Below, in pieces: positions 6,276 to 13,145 of a stretch of DNA of 13,145 nt. Below the pieces are notes generated by a model that was not told where the DNA came from, searched no databases, and saw only the letters and a list, made by a program, of their open reading frames with translations. The DNA is taken from assembly GCA_002348345.1 (NCBI GenBank), contig DEAY01000154.1, positions 10,562 through 23,706 on the forward strand. The letters run 5' to 3'. This DNA comes from Verrucomicrobia bacterium UBA2970. Lineage in GTDB: Bacteria; Verrucomicrobiota; Verrucomicrobiia; Limisphaerales; AAA164-E04. A program made the translations under genes and the position numbers. Within the stretch, counting starts at the first letter, position 1; the number at the start of each line of letters is the position of its first letter.

Positions 6276-7180
6276 TTTCGGGCATCCCGCCCCACCCCCA
6301 CATCAAACTCGTCATCTTCAATCTCCAAACGCACCCGCCGGGAAAGTCGGAGCCGAACAAACCCGTAGACAAGATATGAGGTAAAAAGAATCGGCAGGAT
6401 CACTGGGAGAATCTTGTTCTGAAGAATGAGAACCAATCCAATGAAGATCACCGCTACGGCGCTCTTGAGAAACGTACTCCGTGTCCGAAACCCCACACTC
6501 TTGAAAGAGGGATACCGGACTTCACTGATCATCATCATGGAGAGGAATAGCATGATCACGGGCAAAACATAACGCCATTGACCGGTTGAAAACCCTTTCT
6601 CATCGATCCATAGAATAAACAAGGTCAGGGATGCCACCAATCCGGCCGCAGCCGGAATCGGAAACCCGAGAAACTCTTTCGAGGTCTCATTGTCAGGCTC
6701 TACGGCCAGGCAATTGAACCGCGCCAGCCGAAGAGCTCCACAAATGAGATAAATCGACGCAATGAACCACCCGATCTGAGGCGTTTCGACGAACACATCC
6801 TTCAACACAATCCGATGCACCAGGAAGGCCGGCGCGACGCCGAAGGAAACAATATCCGCTAGCGAATCAAACTCCCGACCAAAAGGACTCTCCAGGCCTC
6901 CCATTCGAGCCACCCGCCCATCCAGGAGATCAAAAAAACAAGCCAACAGAATAAAGAACAGAGCCCGATAGATCATAGCGGTAAACTCCCCGCCCTGAGG
7001 ATCCGCGGCGACAATGGTGGTCAGCGCGACAAATCCACAAAACAGATTTGCTGCCGTCAACAGGTTGGGCAACATGTAGATCTTGAGCCGCGCGTCGGTC
7101 GAACTAATCACTCGACTCACCCGGGCCCTCGAAACGACCGCCTTCACCTTTCTCTTTGCCTTGGTCTTTCGACTTTCCAT
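6272..7180 (-). CDS. pssA: CDP-diacylglycerol-serine O-phosphatidyltransferase
   Basis: The enzyme joins CDP-diacylglycerol and serine to give phosphatidylserine, the precursor of phosphatidylethanolamine, in the inner membrane. The CDP-alcohol phosphotransferase signature D-x2-DG-x2-AR-x8-G-x3-D-x3-D is complete at 84-109 (D84, D87, D105, D109). Several hydrophobic segments surround it (about 38-58, 68-84, 137-152, 176-191, 203-218, 238-254, 257-273). PEFL-like features of the serine-using branch include GALRLARFN (148-156) and the FLGFPIPAAAG block (170-180), which separate it from PgsA. The N-terminus is basic (about 3-23). I chose the ATG at 7180 (302 residues), with in-frame ATGs further upstream at 7198 and beyond as alternatives. 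None has a strong Shine-Dalgarno. It is divergent from gatC and convergent with the pseudouridine synthase. Confidence 0.92.
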   Translation of the reverse strand: MESRKTKAKRKVKAVVSRARVSRVISSTDARLKIYMLPNLLTAANLFCGFVALTTIVAADPQGGEFTAMIYRALFFILLACFFDLLDGRVARMGGLESPFGREFDSLADIVSFGVAPAFLVHRIVLKDVFVETPQIGWFIASIYLICGALRLARFNCLAVEPDNETSKEFLGFPIPAAAGLVASLTLFILWIDEKGFSTGQWRYVLPVIMLFLSMMMISEVRYPSFKSVGFRTRSTFLKSAVAVIFIGLVLILQNKILPVILPILFTSYLVYGFVRLRLSRRVRLEIEDDEFDVGVGRDARN

Positions 7181-7332
7181 GACCGGACCCGGGAGCATAA
7201 GCAACGCCGAGGTAATGAAAAGCCGAATCCACCGAGTGTTAACCCGGTCTGGGAACAACCCGCCATCACCCGATCCAGGCACCGGCCACATTCCGCTTGA
7301 GTTGGCACCAAGGGTTGGACAATCTTTTTGGA

Positions 7333-7620
7333 ATGGCAGACGAAGCATTTGACATCCGTTACACCGCGTCCCTGGCTCGTATTGAACTCAGCGATTCCGA
7401 GCAGGAGGCATTTGGCAACCAACTCGCGGATGTCCTTCAGTATGTCGAAAAGCTCAAGGAACTCGACGTCGATGGTGTCAATCCCACCGCGCATCCGGCT
7501 CCGTTGTCAAATGTTACCCGGACGGACGCCGTTGGTCCCTCGCTACCAACAGAGGTCGCCCTCGAAAACGCACCAGCGCAAGGACACCGTTTGTTTCTCG
7601 TACCCAAGATCGTCGAATAA
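7333..7620 (+). CDS. gatC: Asp-tRNA(Asn)/Glu-tRNA(Gln) amidotransferase subunit C
   Basis: GatC is the small subunit that holds GatA and GatB together in the GatCAB transamidosome, which converts Glu-tRNA(Gln) or Asp-tRNA(Asn) to the amide form in the cytoplasm. The 95-residue length is normal. Diagnostic phrases are TASLARIELSDSE (11-23), a helix ending in YVEKLKELD, GVNPTAHPAPLSNVTRTD and PSLPTEVALENAPA, then the VPKIVE end. The ATG at 7333 begins the canonical protein, and a TTG reading from 7297 adds twelve unlikely residues. There is no clear Shine-Dalgarno. gatA starts 25 nt after its stop. Confidence 0.95.
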   Translation: MADEAFDIRYTASLARIELSDSEQEAFGNQLADVLQYVEKLKELDVDGVNPTAHPAPLSNVTRTDAVGPSLPTEVALENAPAQGHRLFLVPKIVE

Positions 7621-7645
7621 GCCACCTCAGTTCGCCCCCTCGTTC

Positions 7646-9121
7646 ATGCTCAACCAATCGACTATTGCGACGGCCCGCTCTGGCCTCGAGACCGGAAAGA
7701 TCACCGCGACCGAGCTGACTCAAGCTTGCCTGGATCAGATCACCGCGATCGATCCAACCTATCACGCCTATTTGTCGGTCCATGCCGAGCGAGCGCTCGC
7801 TGCCGCTGGTGAGGCCGATAACCTGATGCGCAGGGGAATCACCCACCAAGACCGCCCCCTGCTGGGGATTCCCATCTCGCTGAAGGACAATATGGCCGTC
7901 CAAGGCGCCCCTCTCACCTGCGCCTCCAGAATCCTGGAGAACTTTGTCTCCCCCTATGACGGAACGGTTGCCAAACGACTCAAAGACGCTGGCGCCATTC
8001 TCCTGGGACGCCTTAATCTGGATGAATTCGCCATGGGAAGCTCTACTGAGAATTCTGCCTTCGGAACCTCCCGCAATCCGTGGGATCCCAGTCGTACCCC
8101 AGGCGGCTCCTCAGGCGGCTCCGCGGTCGCGGTCAAGACCGATCAATGCGTCGCCGCTTTGGGTTCCGATACCGGAGGCTCCATCCGTCAACCGGCCGCC
8201 TACTGCGGCTGCGTGGGGCTGAAACCCAGCTACGGCCGGGTGTCCCGATTCGGACTCGTGGCCTACGCCTCCTCCCTCGACCAAATCGGTCCGGTGACCA
8301 AAACGGTTCAAGACTCCGCCACATTGCTGAATGTCATTGCCGGTCACGACCCGCAAGATTCCACCAGCGTTCCTCAAGGCGTTCCTGACTACACCGAAGC
8401 CTTGGAGGAGGGCGTGAAGGGGCTTCGGATCGGCCTACCAAAAGAGTATTTCGTCGAGGGGCTCGATCCAGAGGTACGCTCTGCCGTGGATCAAGCCGTC
8501 ACCCAGTTCAGTGAATTAGGAGCAGAGATCGTGGAGATCCAACTTCCCCATTCGGACTATGCCATCGCGACCTACTACCTCATCGCAACCGCAGAAGCGA
8601 GTGCCAACCTGGCACGATTCGAAGGCATCCGCTACGGCCACCGAGTCGATGGCGACGACCCATTTACTTTGAACTCTCGCACCCGCGGACAAGGCTTTGG
8701 CCCCGAAGTCAAACGCAGAGTGATTCTGGGAACCTACTGCCTGAGTTCGGGCTATTACGACGCCTACTATCTGCGGGCGCAAAAAGTGCGGACTCTCATT
8801 CGGGAAGACTTCCTGCGTGCTTACGAAAAAGTGGATCTCGTCCTCACACCCACGACCCCAAGTCCCGCATTCCTTCTGGGCGAAAAAATGGCCGATCCGC
8901 TCCAGATGTATCTCCTCGATATCTTTACCATCTCGGCCAATCTGACCGGAAACTGCGGCATCAGCCTGCCCTGTGGACTGACCAAGGACCCTCTGCTACC
9001 CATCGGCCTCCAACTTCTTGGAAAACCCTTTGACGAAAGTACTCTGCTTCGTGCCGCTCATACGTTTGAACAAGCAAACCAATGGCATTTGAAGCGCCCC
9101 CCTCTCCAAGCGAGCGACTGA
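7646..9121 (+). CDS. gatA: Asp-tRNA(Asn)/Glu-tRNA(Gln) amidotransferase subunit A
   Basis: GatA is the glutaminase of GatCAB. It releases ammonia from glutamine and passes it to GatB. This 491-residue protein is an amidase-signature enzyme. The catalytic triad is complete: K80 in GIPISLKDN, S155 in the GGSSGGSA loop, and S179 in GSDTGGSIRQPA. Family phrases CVGLKPSYGRVSRFGL (189-204) and DLVLTPTTP also fit. An upstream reading in the same frame overlaps gatC and is not used: the ATG at 7646 starts the typical MLNQSTIATARSGL N-terminus. Co-transcription with gatC is very likely. gatB does not follow. The next gene is an unrelated prepilin-like gene, so gatB should be elsewhere on the chromosome. 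Confidence 0.96.
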   Translation: MLNQSTIATARSGLETGKITATELTQACLDQITAIDPTYHAYLSVHAERALAAAGEADNLMRRGITHQDRPLLGIPISLKDNMAVQGAPLTCASRILENFVSPYDGTVAKRLKDAGAILLGRLNLDEFAMGSSTENSAFGTSRNPWDPSRTPGGSSGGSAVAVKTDQCVAALGSDTGGSIRQPAAYCGCVGLKPSYGRVSRFGLVAYASSLDQIGPVTKTVQDSATLLNVIAGHDPQDSTSVPQGVPDYTEALEEGVKGLRIGLPKEYFVEGLDPEVRSAVDQAVTQFSELGAEIVEIQLPHSDYAIATYYLIATAEASANLARFEGIRYGHRVDGDDPFTLNSRTRGQGFGPEVKRRVILGTYCLSSGYYDAYYLRAQKVRTLIREDFLRAYEKVDLVLTPTTPSPAFLLGEKMADPLQMYLLDIFTISANLTGNCGISLPCGLTKDPLLPIGLQLLGKPFDESTLLRAAHTFEQANQWHLKRPPLQASD

Positions 9122-9186
9122 ACCAGCGTCGATCAAACCAGTCCTCGATCGACTCCGGCCATCCCCCAGAAAGATGGCAGATTCGA

Positions 9187-9214
9187 TTGCCCCTCGATCC
9201 AACCCTGCTACAGT
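9187..9214 (+). promoter_or_regulatory. Candidate promoter of the prepilin-like gene
   Basis: TTGCCC (9187-9192) and TACAGT (9209-9214) are separated by 16 nt and lie 21 nt before the ATG at 9236, in the 114-nt gap after gatA. Each hexamer matches the sigma70 consensus at four of six positions. This would let the gene be expressed independently of gatCA. Confidence 0.3.
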
Positions 9215-9235
9215 CATCCAGGCTGGGCAGCCAAC

Positions 9236-9979
9236 ATGAATCGCCATTCCGGATTTACCTTGATCGAACTGCTGGTCGTCATTGCGATTATCGCCATTCT
9301 GGCCGGCATGCTCCTGCCCGCCCTCAGCAAATCCAAGGCCCACGCCCAACGCATCCGCTGCCTGAGCAATCTGAAACAATGGGGAACGGGCTTGATGCTC
9401 TATACCCTCGACAATGAGAATCAACTACCGGACGAAAAGTTTAGAGCCGGTAACACCTGGGCAGGGGCACTCCATCCGAAAAGCTCGGCCGCCTGGCCAA
9501 ACACTATTCCCCAAACCATCGGAATTCCTCCCGCCAGCCATTACTCCCGGGAGCTTCTGGAAACGAAACGGAATGCATTCTACGATTCCTCCTCCATGTT
9601 CCATTGCCCCAGGGCACGATTTGACGCCGAGAAATACGAAAAACCGCGATTTACCCTGGCCATCAACTCAAAACTCGTCCGAAACGGAAGAATCGTCAAA
9701 TTGACCGCGATTCAACGACCCACACAAACCGTTCTGATGCTCGAAGGAGGTTCCCCCGGAGAGCCGAAGGCACACCCCAAGCAAACCAAGTATACCGGAC
9801 AACCCAACATCTTCGCGACGAGGTTTGCCGCTCGGCACCATCAGACGGGCAATCTCATCTTCTCCGATGGTCACGCTGAAAACAAACCCGTGTCGGCCGT
9901 CATCAGCAACGACGGCAACGCCATCACGCCTCAACTCACGCTCAGTTGGACGCCCGATCCCAACAGCAATCCCAACTGA
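9236..9979 (+). CDS. Prepilin-like secreted protein with H-X9-DG tail
   Basis: The 247-residue protein begins with a textbook type IV prepilin signal: MNRHSG, cleavage after G6, then FTLIELLVV with the conserved glutamate at mature position 5 and a hydrophobic helix to about residue 26. PilD-type peptidase should cut and methylate it. The rest follows the DUF1559-like pattern seen in many copies in Verrucomicrobia and Planctomycetes: CLSNLKQWGTGLMLYTLDNE, then a globular region, and RHHQTGNLIFSDGHAE near the C-terminus, which fits the H-X9-DG motif. Such proteins are pseudopilin-like exported or surface proteins of unknown role. No secretion or pilus genes are nearby, so it is an orphan copy. 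Cysteines in the globular part (after 36) may pair. Confidence 0.88.
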   Translation: MNRHSGFTLIELLVVIAIIAILAGMLLPALSKSKAHAQRIRCLSNLKQWGTGLMLYTLDNENQLPDEKFRAGNTWAGALHPKSSAAWPNTIPQTIGIPPASHYSRELLETKRNAFYDSSSMFHCPRARFDAEKYEKPRFTLAINSKLVRNGRIVKLTAIQRPTQTVLMLEGGSPGEPKAHPKQTKYTGQPNIFATRFAARHHQTGNLIFSDGHAENKPVSAVISNDGNAITPQLTLSWTPDPNSNPN

Positions 9980-10080
9980 GCCTCGCGGGAACCCTTGACC
10001 ACATCTTTCCCTCCTCAATTGTTACAATTAATGTCTTTGCGAGAGGCCTCACCGGATTGAGACTCGAGCCAGGTTCGTCG

Positions 10081-10590
10081 ATGGGTGTTGAAATCGAAAG
10101 AAAGTTTCTCGTTCTCTCCGACGACTGGAAACCCCTGGTCGTCGAGAGTGTTTCGTGCAAACAAGGTTATGTTCCCGTTTTCGGCAAGCGGGTCATCCGG
10201 GTTCGATTGATTGGGGACCGCGGGTTTCTGACGCTCAAGGGGCCTCGGCAGGGCATCATCCGAGACGAGTTCGAGTATGAAATCCCCTTTGATGAGGCCG
10301 AGCAACTCCTCGACACCTTCTGTGACCTCGGCCCCATCGAGAAGACGCGTCACCACCTTGATTTTGGCGGTTTGGATTGGGAGATTGACGAGTTCAAGGG
10401 AGCCAACGAGGGGCTCGTTCTGGCTGAGGTAGAACTCGAATCAGAGGAACAGGAAATTGTCCTGCCCCCGTGGGTCGGCAAGGACGTCTCCAAAGAAGAA
10501 CGATTCTTCAACGCTTGTCTCGCCAAAAACCCCATCCAGGATTGGTCCCCAAAAAAACAAAACGGATCCACCGAAGTGGATCCGCGTTAA
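10081..10590 (+). CDS. CYTH domain / triphosphate tunnel metalloenzyme
   Basis: The 169-residue protein is a stand-alone CYTH domain. The signature ExExK is E4, E6 and K8 in GVEIERKFLV. The tunnel then shows the expected alternating charged residues: R38, R40, R42 (VIRVRLIG), K53 (TLKGP), E63, E65, E67 (EFEYEI), K88, R90, E101, D103, and E116, E118, E120 (LAEVELE). Characterised small bacterial members hydrolyse tripolyphosphate or nucleoside triphosphates with metal ions. Adenylate cyclase and thiamine triphosphatase activities occur in relatives, so the substrate is open. The ATG at 10081 starts the motif directly. Longer readings upstream overlap the prepilin gene and are not used. Its 3' end contains the terminator of the opposing rpsA gene. 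No clear Shine-Dalgarno is seen. Confidence 0.9.
   Translation: MGVEIERKFLVLSDDWKPLVVESVSCKQGYVPVFGKRVIRVRLIGDRGFLTLKGPRQGIIRDEFEYEIPFDEAEQLLDTFCDLGPIEKTRHHLDFGGLDWEIDEFKGANEGLVLAEVELESEEQEIVLPPWVGKDVSKEERFFNACLAKNPIQDWSPKKQNGSTEVDPR
10551..10584 (-). terminator. Intrinsic terminator of rpsA with UUCG loop
   Basis: Read on the minus strand, CGGATCCAC (10584-10576) and GTGGATCCG (10571-10563) form a perfect 9-bp stem closed by TTCG, with a C-G closing pair, the unusually stable cUUCGg tetraloop. TTTTGTTTTTTT (10562-10551) follows. It lies about 48 nt past the rpsA stop codon and inside the final codons of the CYTH gene. On the plus strand no T-tract follows, so it should act only on the minus strand. 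Confidence 0.9.
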
Positions 10591-10631
10591 CGAGTTCATT
10601 GCCCCAGCGGGGGCTCTCGCGAAACCAACCG

Positions 10632-12377
10632 CTAGGCGTCTGAGGGCTTTTCTTCCGTCCCTCCGGATTTCGCCTCCTCATCCGGATCGAGTTGGTCCTC
10701 GATGTCTCCGCCTTCACCCTCCGGCCCGTCGTCCACCGCATCAAAGGCGTGTTGAAGCGCCACTAGATCTTCGCCTGGCTTGAGGGAATCCAGAACCACC
10801 TGCTCGGCTTGAAGCTGTTCATTGGAGTAGTTGGCGGCCTTGATCGATAGCCCAATGCGCCGGTCCGCCTTGTCAATCTTGATGACGCGAGCCGTCACCT
10901 CTTGGCCAACCTTCAGAGCGTTCTTGATCTTATCCACCCGATCCTCACTCACCTGGGAGATATGAACGAGCCCGTCAATATCATGCTCCAATCCAATGAA
11001 GGCACCGAAACTTGCCAGTTTCGTCACGCTCCCGGTGACCAGGTCACCGACCTTGTAAAACTGATCGATGTTGGACCACGGATCCTCGGACAACTGCTTG
11101 ACCCCCACGGAAATCCGTTGATTGGGTTTGTCGATTTCTAAGACGACGGCTTCGATTTCCTCTCCCTTCTTCAACACTTCGGAAGGATGATTTATCTTCC
11201 GCGTCCAGGAAATGTCCGAGACGTGAATCATGCCGTCAAGCCCCTCCTCGAGCTCGATGAAGGCACCATAACTGGTCAAATTGCGAATCTTGCCTTTGAC
11301 TTTGGTTCCCGGAGGATATTTTTCCAAGGCTTCATCCCACGGATTGGCTTCGAGTTGGCGAATTCCGAGCGAGATTTTCTGCTCTTCTCGGTTGATTCCC
11401 AGAACAACCGCCTGGATATCCTGATCCACTTGCAACACATCGGAGGGTTTGGCAATCCGCTTCGTCCACGAAAGTTCGGTGACATGAACCAGGCCTTCCA
11501 CACCCGGTTCGAGCTCGATGAAGGCTCCGTAAGGGACGAGATTGACCACGCGGCCTTTGACGGTCTCGCCCACAGGGTACTTGGTATCAATATCGTCCCA
11601 TGGATTGGCAAGCTTCTGCTTCAGGCCGAGGCTCACTCGTTCCTTCTCATAGTTGATGTCCAGGACCACCACATCAATCTCCTGCCCCACCTTGAGCAAT
11701 TCGGATGGATGATTGATGCGTCCCCAGCTCATATCCGTGATATGAAGCAACCCGTCCAGGCCATTGAGATCGATAAACGCACCGAAGTCGGTGATATTCT
11801 TCACCGTGCCCTTTCGAATGTCACCCGGCGTCATCTCCTCGAGCAACTTGGCTCGTCGCTCGGCTCGTTCCTGCTCGATTAACTCGCGACGCGAGAGAAC
11901 GATGTTCTGGCGTTCCCGGTTAATCTTAACCACCTTGTACTCGTAGGTGTTTCCAACAAAGCTGTTGAGATTCTTGGGGGGAATGACATCGATTTGAGAG
12001 GCCGGCAAAAAGGCCTCGACGCCGATATTGACCAACAGACCGCCCTTGACGACCGCTTTCACGCGCCCCGTGATCGTTCCGCCCTCGTTGCAAATGGTCA
12101 AAATCTTTTCCCAGTTCTCCTTGAACTCGGCTTTCTCCTTCGAAAGGATGACCATCCCTTCGCGGTTCTCGAGGCGCTCAATGAGGACGTTCACTTCATC
12201 GCCAACCTTCACCTCTGAAATGTCATCGAACTCCGAGGCCGGAACCGACCCCTCGCTCTTGTAGCCAATATCGACGAGAACTTCCTTCGGACGTACTTCA
12301 ATAATCGTACCGTTAACAATCTCGCCCGCAGCAAACCGCATATCGGCCTGCTGCATCGCTTCTTCCATGGTAAGCAT
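10632..12377 (-). CDS. rpsA: 30S ribosomal protein S1
   Basis: S1 binds mRNA and helps load it on the 30S subunit, which matters for messages with weak Shine-Dalgarno sites such as most in this window. The 581-residue protein has six S1 repeats, near 18-81, 99-165, 186-254, 270-340, 357-427 and 444-514. Repeats 3-6 carry the typical GAFI-L-GLDGLLHITDMSW pattern, while 1 and 2 are the diverged ribosome-binding type. This is the full complement of Gram-negative S1. An acidic tail follows (about 548-581). The start at 12377 is likely, but ATGs at residues 4 and 8 are alternatives. GGGA lies about 11 nt upstream. It is single-gene, ending at its own terminator, and divergent from the DJ-1/PfpI gene. 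Confidence 0.96.
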   Translation of the reverse strand: MLTMEEAMQQADMRFAAGEIVNGTIIEVRPKEVLVDIGYKSEGSVPASEFDDISEVKVGDEVNVLIERLENREGMVILSKEKAEFKENWEKILTICNEGGTITGRVKAVVKGGLLVNIGVEAFLPASQIDVIPPKNLNSFVGNTYEYKVVKINRERQNIVLSRRELIEQERAERRAKLLEEMTPGDIRKGTVKNITDFGAFIDLNGLDGLLHITDMSWGRINHPSELLKVGQEIDVVVLDINYEKERVSLGLKQKLANPWDDIDTKYPVGETVKGRVVNLVPYGAFIELEPGVEGLVHVTELSWTKRIAKPSDVLQVDQDIQAVVLGINREEQKISLGIRQLEANPWDEALEKYPPGTKVKGKIRNLTSYGAFIELEEGLDGMIHVSDISWTRKINHPSEVLKKGEEIEAVVLEIDKPNQRISVGVKQLSEDPWSNIDQFYKVGDLVTGSVTKLASFGAFIGLEHDIDGLVHISQVSEDRVDKIKNALKVGQEVTARVIKIDKADRRIGLSIKAANYSNEQLQAEQVVLDSLKPGEDLVALQHAFDAVDDGPEGEGGDIEDQLDPDEEAKSGGTEEKPSDA

Positions 12378-12807
12378 AATAATTGTCCCGTTCGTTTCTT
12401 GGAATCACCTCACTCGCCGACGATTCTCCTCAGAGTGAATCGCGATCCGTGGGGGAAGCAGGAAAAAGAGAACGAGACGTCATCGTGTCAATCTGATGGT
12501 TTTTATTGGCCGTCTGCCTCGAACAAGCTGCACTCACAGCCTTCAAACGGAACGCCGAAAATAAGGAGATTCCCCCTGAAATCAAGGGGCAAATATAAAA
12601 AAACCAACGCAGTCGTTTCCTCTCCGAACTTTGCCCCGTCATGAAACCAGCAATCCAGATCAATTCCCACAACGTTCCTGCCTCATGAAAGTCCACCGAG
12701 ACCGGCATCACCGACCCATGGGATCATGGGAGTCCCCCGCCCTTGCCCTCCCCGTGGGGAGCAACATTGGCCTCGACTCTCGAATCACACCCGGACATAT
12801 TCGTCAG
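12378..12807. other. Divergent intergenic region upstream of rpsA
   Basis: No coding sequence is convincing here. On the minus strand, a candidate rpsA promoter and a small hairpin CCCCT/AGGGG (12573-12589) lie about 200 nt before the rpsA start, implying a long leader of the kind that S1 can use for self-regulation. Two ATGs in frame with the DJ-1/PfpI gene (12685, 12718) lie in the right part, so the true start of that gene could be further upstream than called. Confidence 0.5.
12558..12585 (-). promoter_or_regulatory. Candidate rpsA promoter
   Basis: On the minus strand TTGATT (12585-12580) and TATTTT (12563-12558) are separated by 16 nt. The -35 box overlaps the small hairpin CCCCT/AGGGG. 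The match is moderate. It would give a leader of roughly 170 nt before the rpsA start. Confidence 0.3.
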
Positions 12808-13145
12808 ATGGCCAGGAAGCCCAAAATCCTCATCGTCACCGATGATGCGGGAGAGTCATTTGAGATTCTCTATGCAAAATACCGGTTTCTCGAAGCAGGC
12901 TTCCACCCGGTCATTGCCGCCAGTAAGAAGAAGCGCCTCAACGGTGTCATCCACGACTTCGATCCCGGATGGAATACCTACATTGAAAAACCAGGCTATT
13001 TCATCGAGGCCGACACGTCGATTAATCGGCTCAAGAGCAAGGAATTTGAAGCCATGCTCTTGATCGGGGGGCGAGCCCCTGAGTTTCTCCGTCATCACCA
13101 GGGGCTCATCCGTCTGGTGAAGGATTTCGACCGCCAGGGCAAGTG
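12808..13145 (+). CDS. DJ-1/PfpI family protein, 3' end cut by window
   Basis: The 112 visible residues begin MARKPKILIVTDDAGESFEI, the usual first strand of the DJ-1/PfpI (class I glutamine amidotransferase-like) fold, with the conserved glutamate in the ESFE segment. LLIGGRAPEFLR (about 90-101) matches the GGRAPE-YLR block of PfpI-like proteins. The nucleophile cysteine, which would distinguish a protease, glyoxalase or chaperone of this superfamily, is beyond the window edge. Two upstream in-frame ATGs (12718, 12685) could extend it by 30 or 41 residues, but the residues there do not look like family sequence. No Shine-Dalgarno is apparent. It is divergent from rpsA. Confidence 0.85.
   Translation, partial: MARKPKILIVTDDAGESFEILYAKYRFLEAGFHPVIAASKKKRLNGVIHDFDPGWNTYIEKPGYFIEADTSINRLKSKEFEAMLLIGGRAPEFLRHHQGLIRLVKDFDRQGK

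Noticed and set aside
7328..7645. Upstream extension of gatA
   Set aside because: It overlaps gatC in another frame, and the family N-terminus begins at 7646.
9995..10032. TTGACC and TACAAT as a CYTH gene promoter
   Set aside because: The boxes are more than 20 nt apart, too far for a normal sigma70 promoter.
9946..10080. Upstream extension of the CYTH gene
   Set aside because: The extension overlaps the prepilin gene, and the conserved EIERK motif starts right after the ATG at 10081.
11187..11882. Plus-strand open frame of 231 codons within rpsA
   Set aside because: It is opposite the S1 repeats and its repetitive look comes from the repeated S1 sequence.
12399..12711. Short open frames in the rpsA upstream region
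   Set aside because: They overlap each other on opposite strands and show no motif, codon pattern or ribosome binding site.

Overview
The window looks like ordinary chromosomal DNA of a Gram-negative bacterium, most likely Verrucomicrobiota or a relative in the PVC group. That placement is inferred from memory of protein families. The pointers are a lone prepilin-like protein with an N-terminal FTLIELLVVIAIIAILAGMLLPALS-type signal and a C-terminal H-X9-DG motif, a genuine formylglycine-generating enzyme (FGE, typical of sulfatase-rich genomes), an AroE of the NPT-motif clade, an anchored PpiD-like chaperone, and mostly weak Shine-Dalgarno sites. No rRNA, tRNA, CRISPR array, insertion sequence or phage gene was seen.

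Layout. 1-311: non-coding, with a strong inverted repeat (48-83) and a probable terminator (273-306). 312-3179, minus strand: a double-anchored hypothetical surface protein, then aroE, then a membrane-anchored FGE 40 nt after aroE. 3180-3644: a long AT-rich then GC-richer divergent intergenic region with a 21-bp tandem array (3195-3292) and a pair of mutually exclusive hairpins (3461-3500). 3645-6275, plus strand: a PpiD/SurA-like chaperone and a divergent RluA-type pseudouridine synthase. 6272-7180, minus: pssA, converging on the synthase with stop codons that share the palindrome CTAG. 7333-10590, plus: gatC, gatA, a prepilin-like protein and a CYTH/triphosphate tunnel metalloenzyme. 10632-12377, minus: rpsA, whose UUCG-loop terminator lies inside the end of the CYTH gene. 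12808-end, plus: a DJ-1/PfpI family gene cut off by the window edge.

Functionally this is mainly housekeeping: aromatic amino acid synthesis (aroE), phospholipid synthesis (pssA), transamidation of misacylated tRNA (gatC, gatA), translation (rpsA), RNA modification and envelope protein folding. The accessory flavour comes from the FGE, the anchored hypothetical protein and the prepilin-like protein. I found no convincing new multi-gene system. The most interesting unexplained signals are non-coding: the 21-bp-phased repeat array, the alternative hairpins, the aroE leader structure, and the overlapping gene ends.
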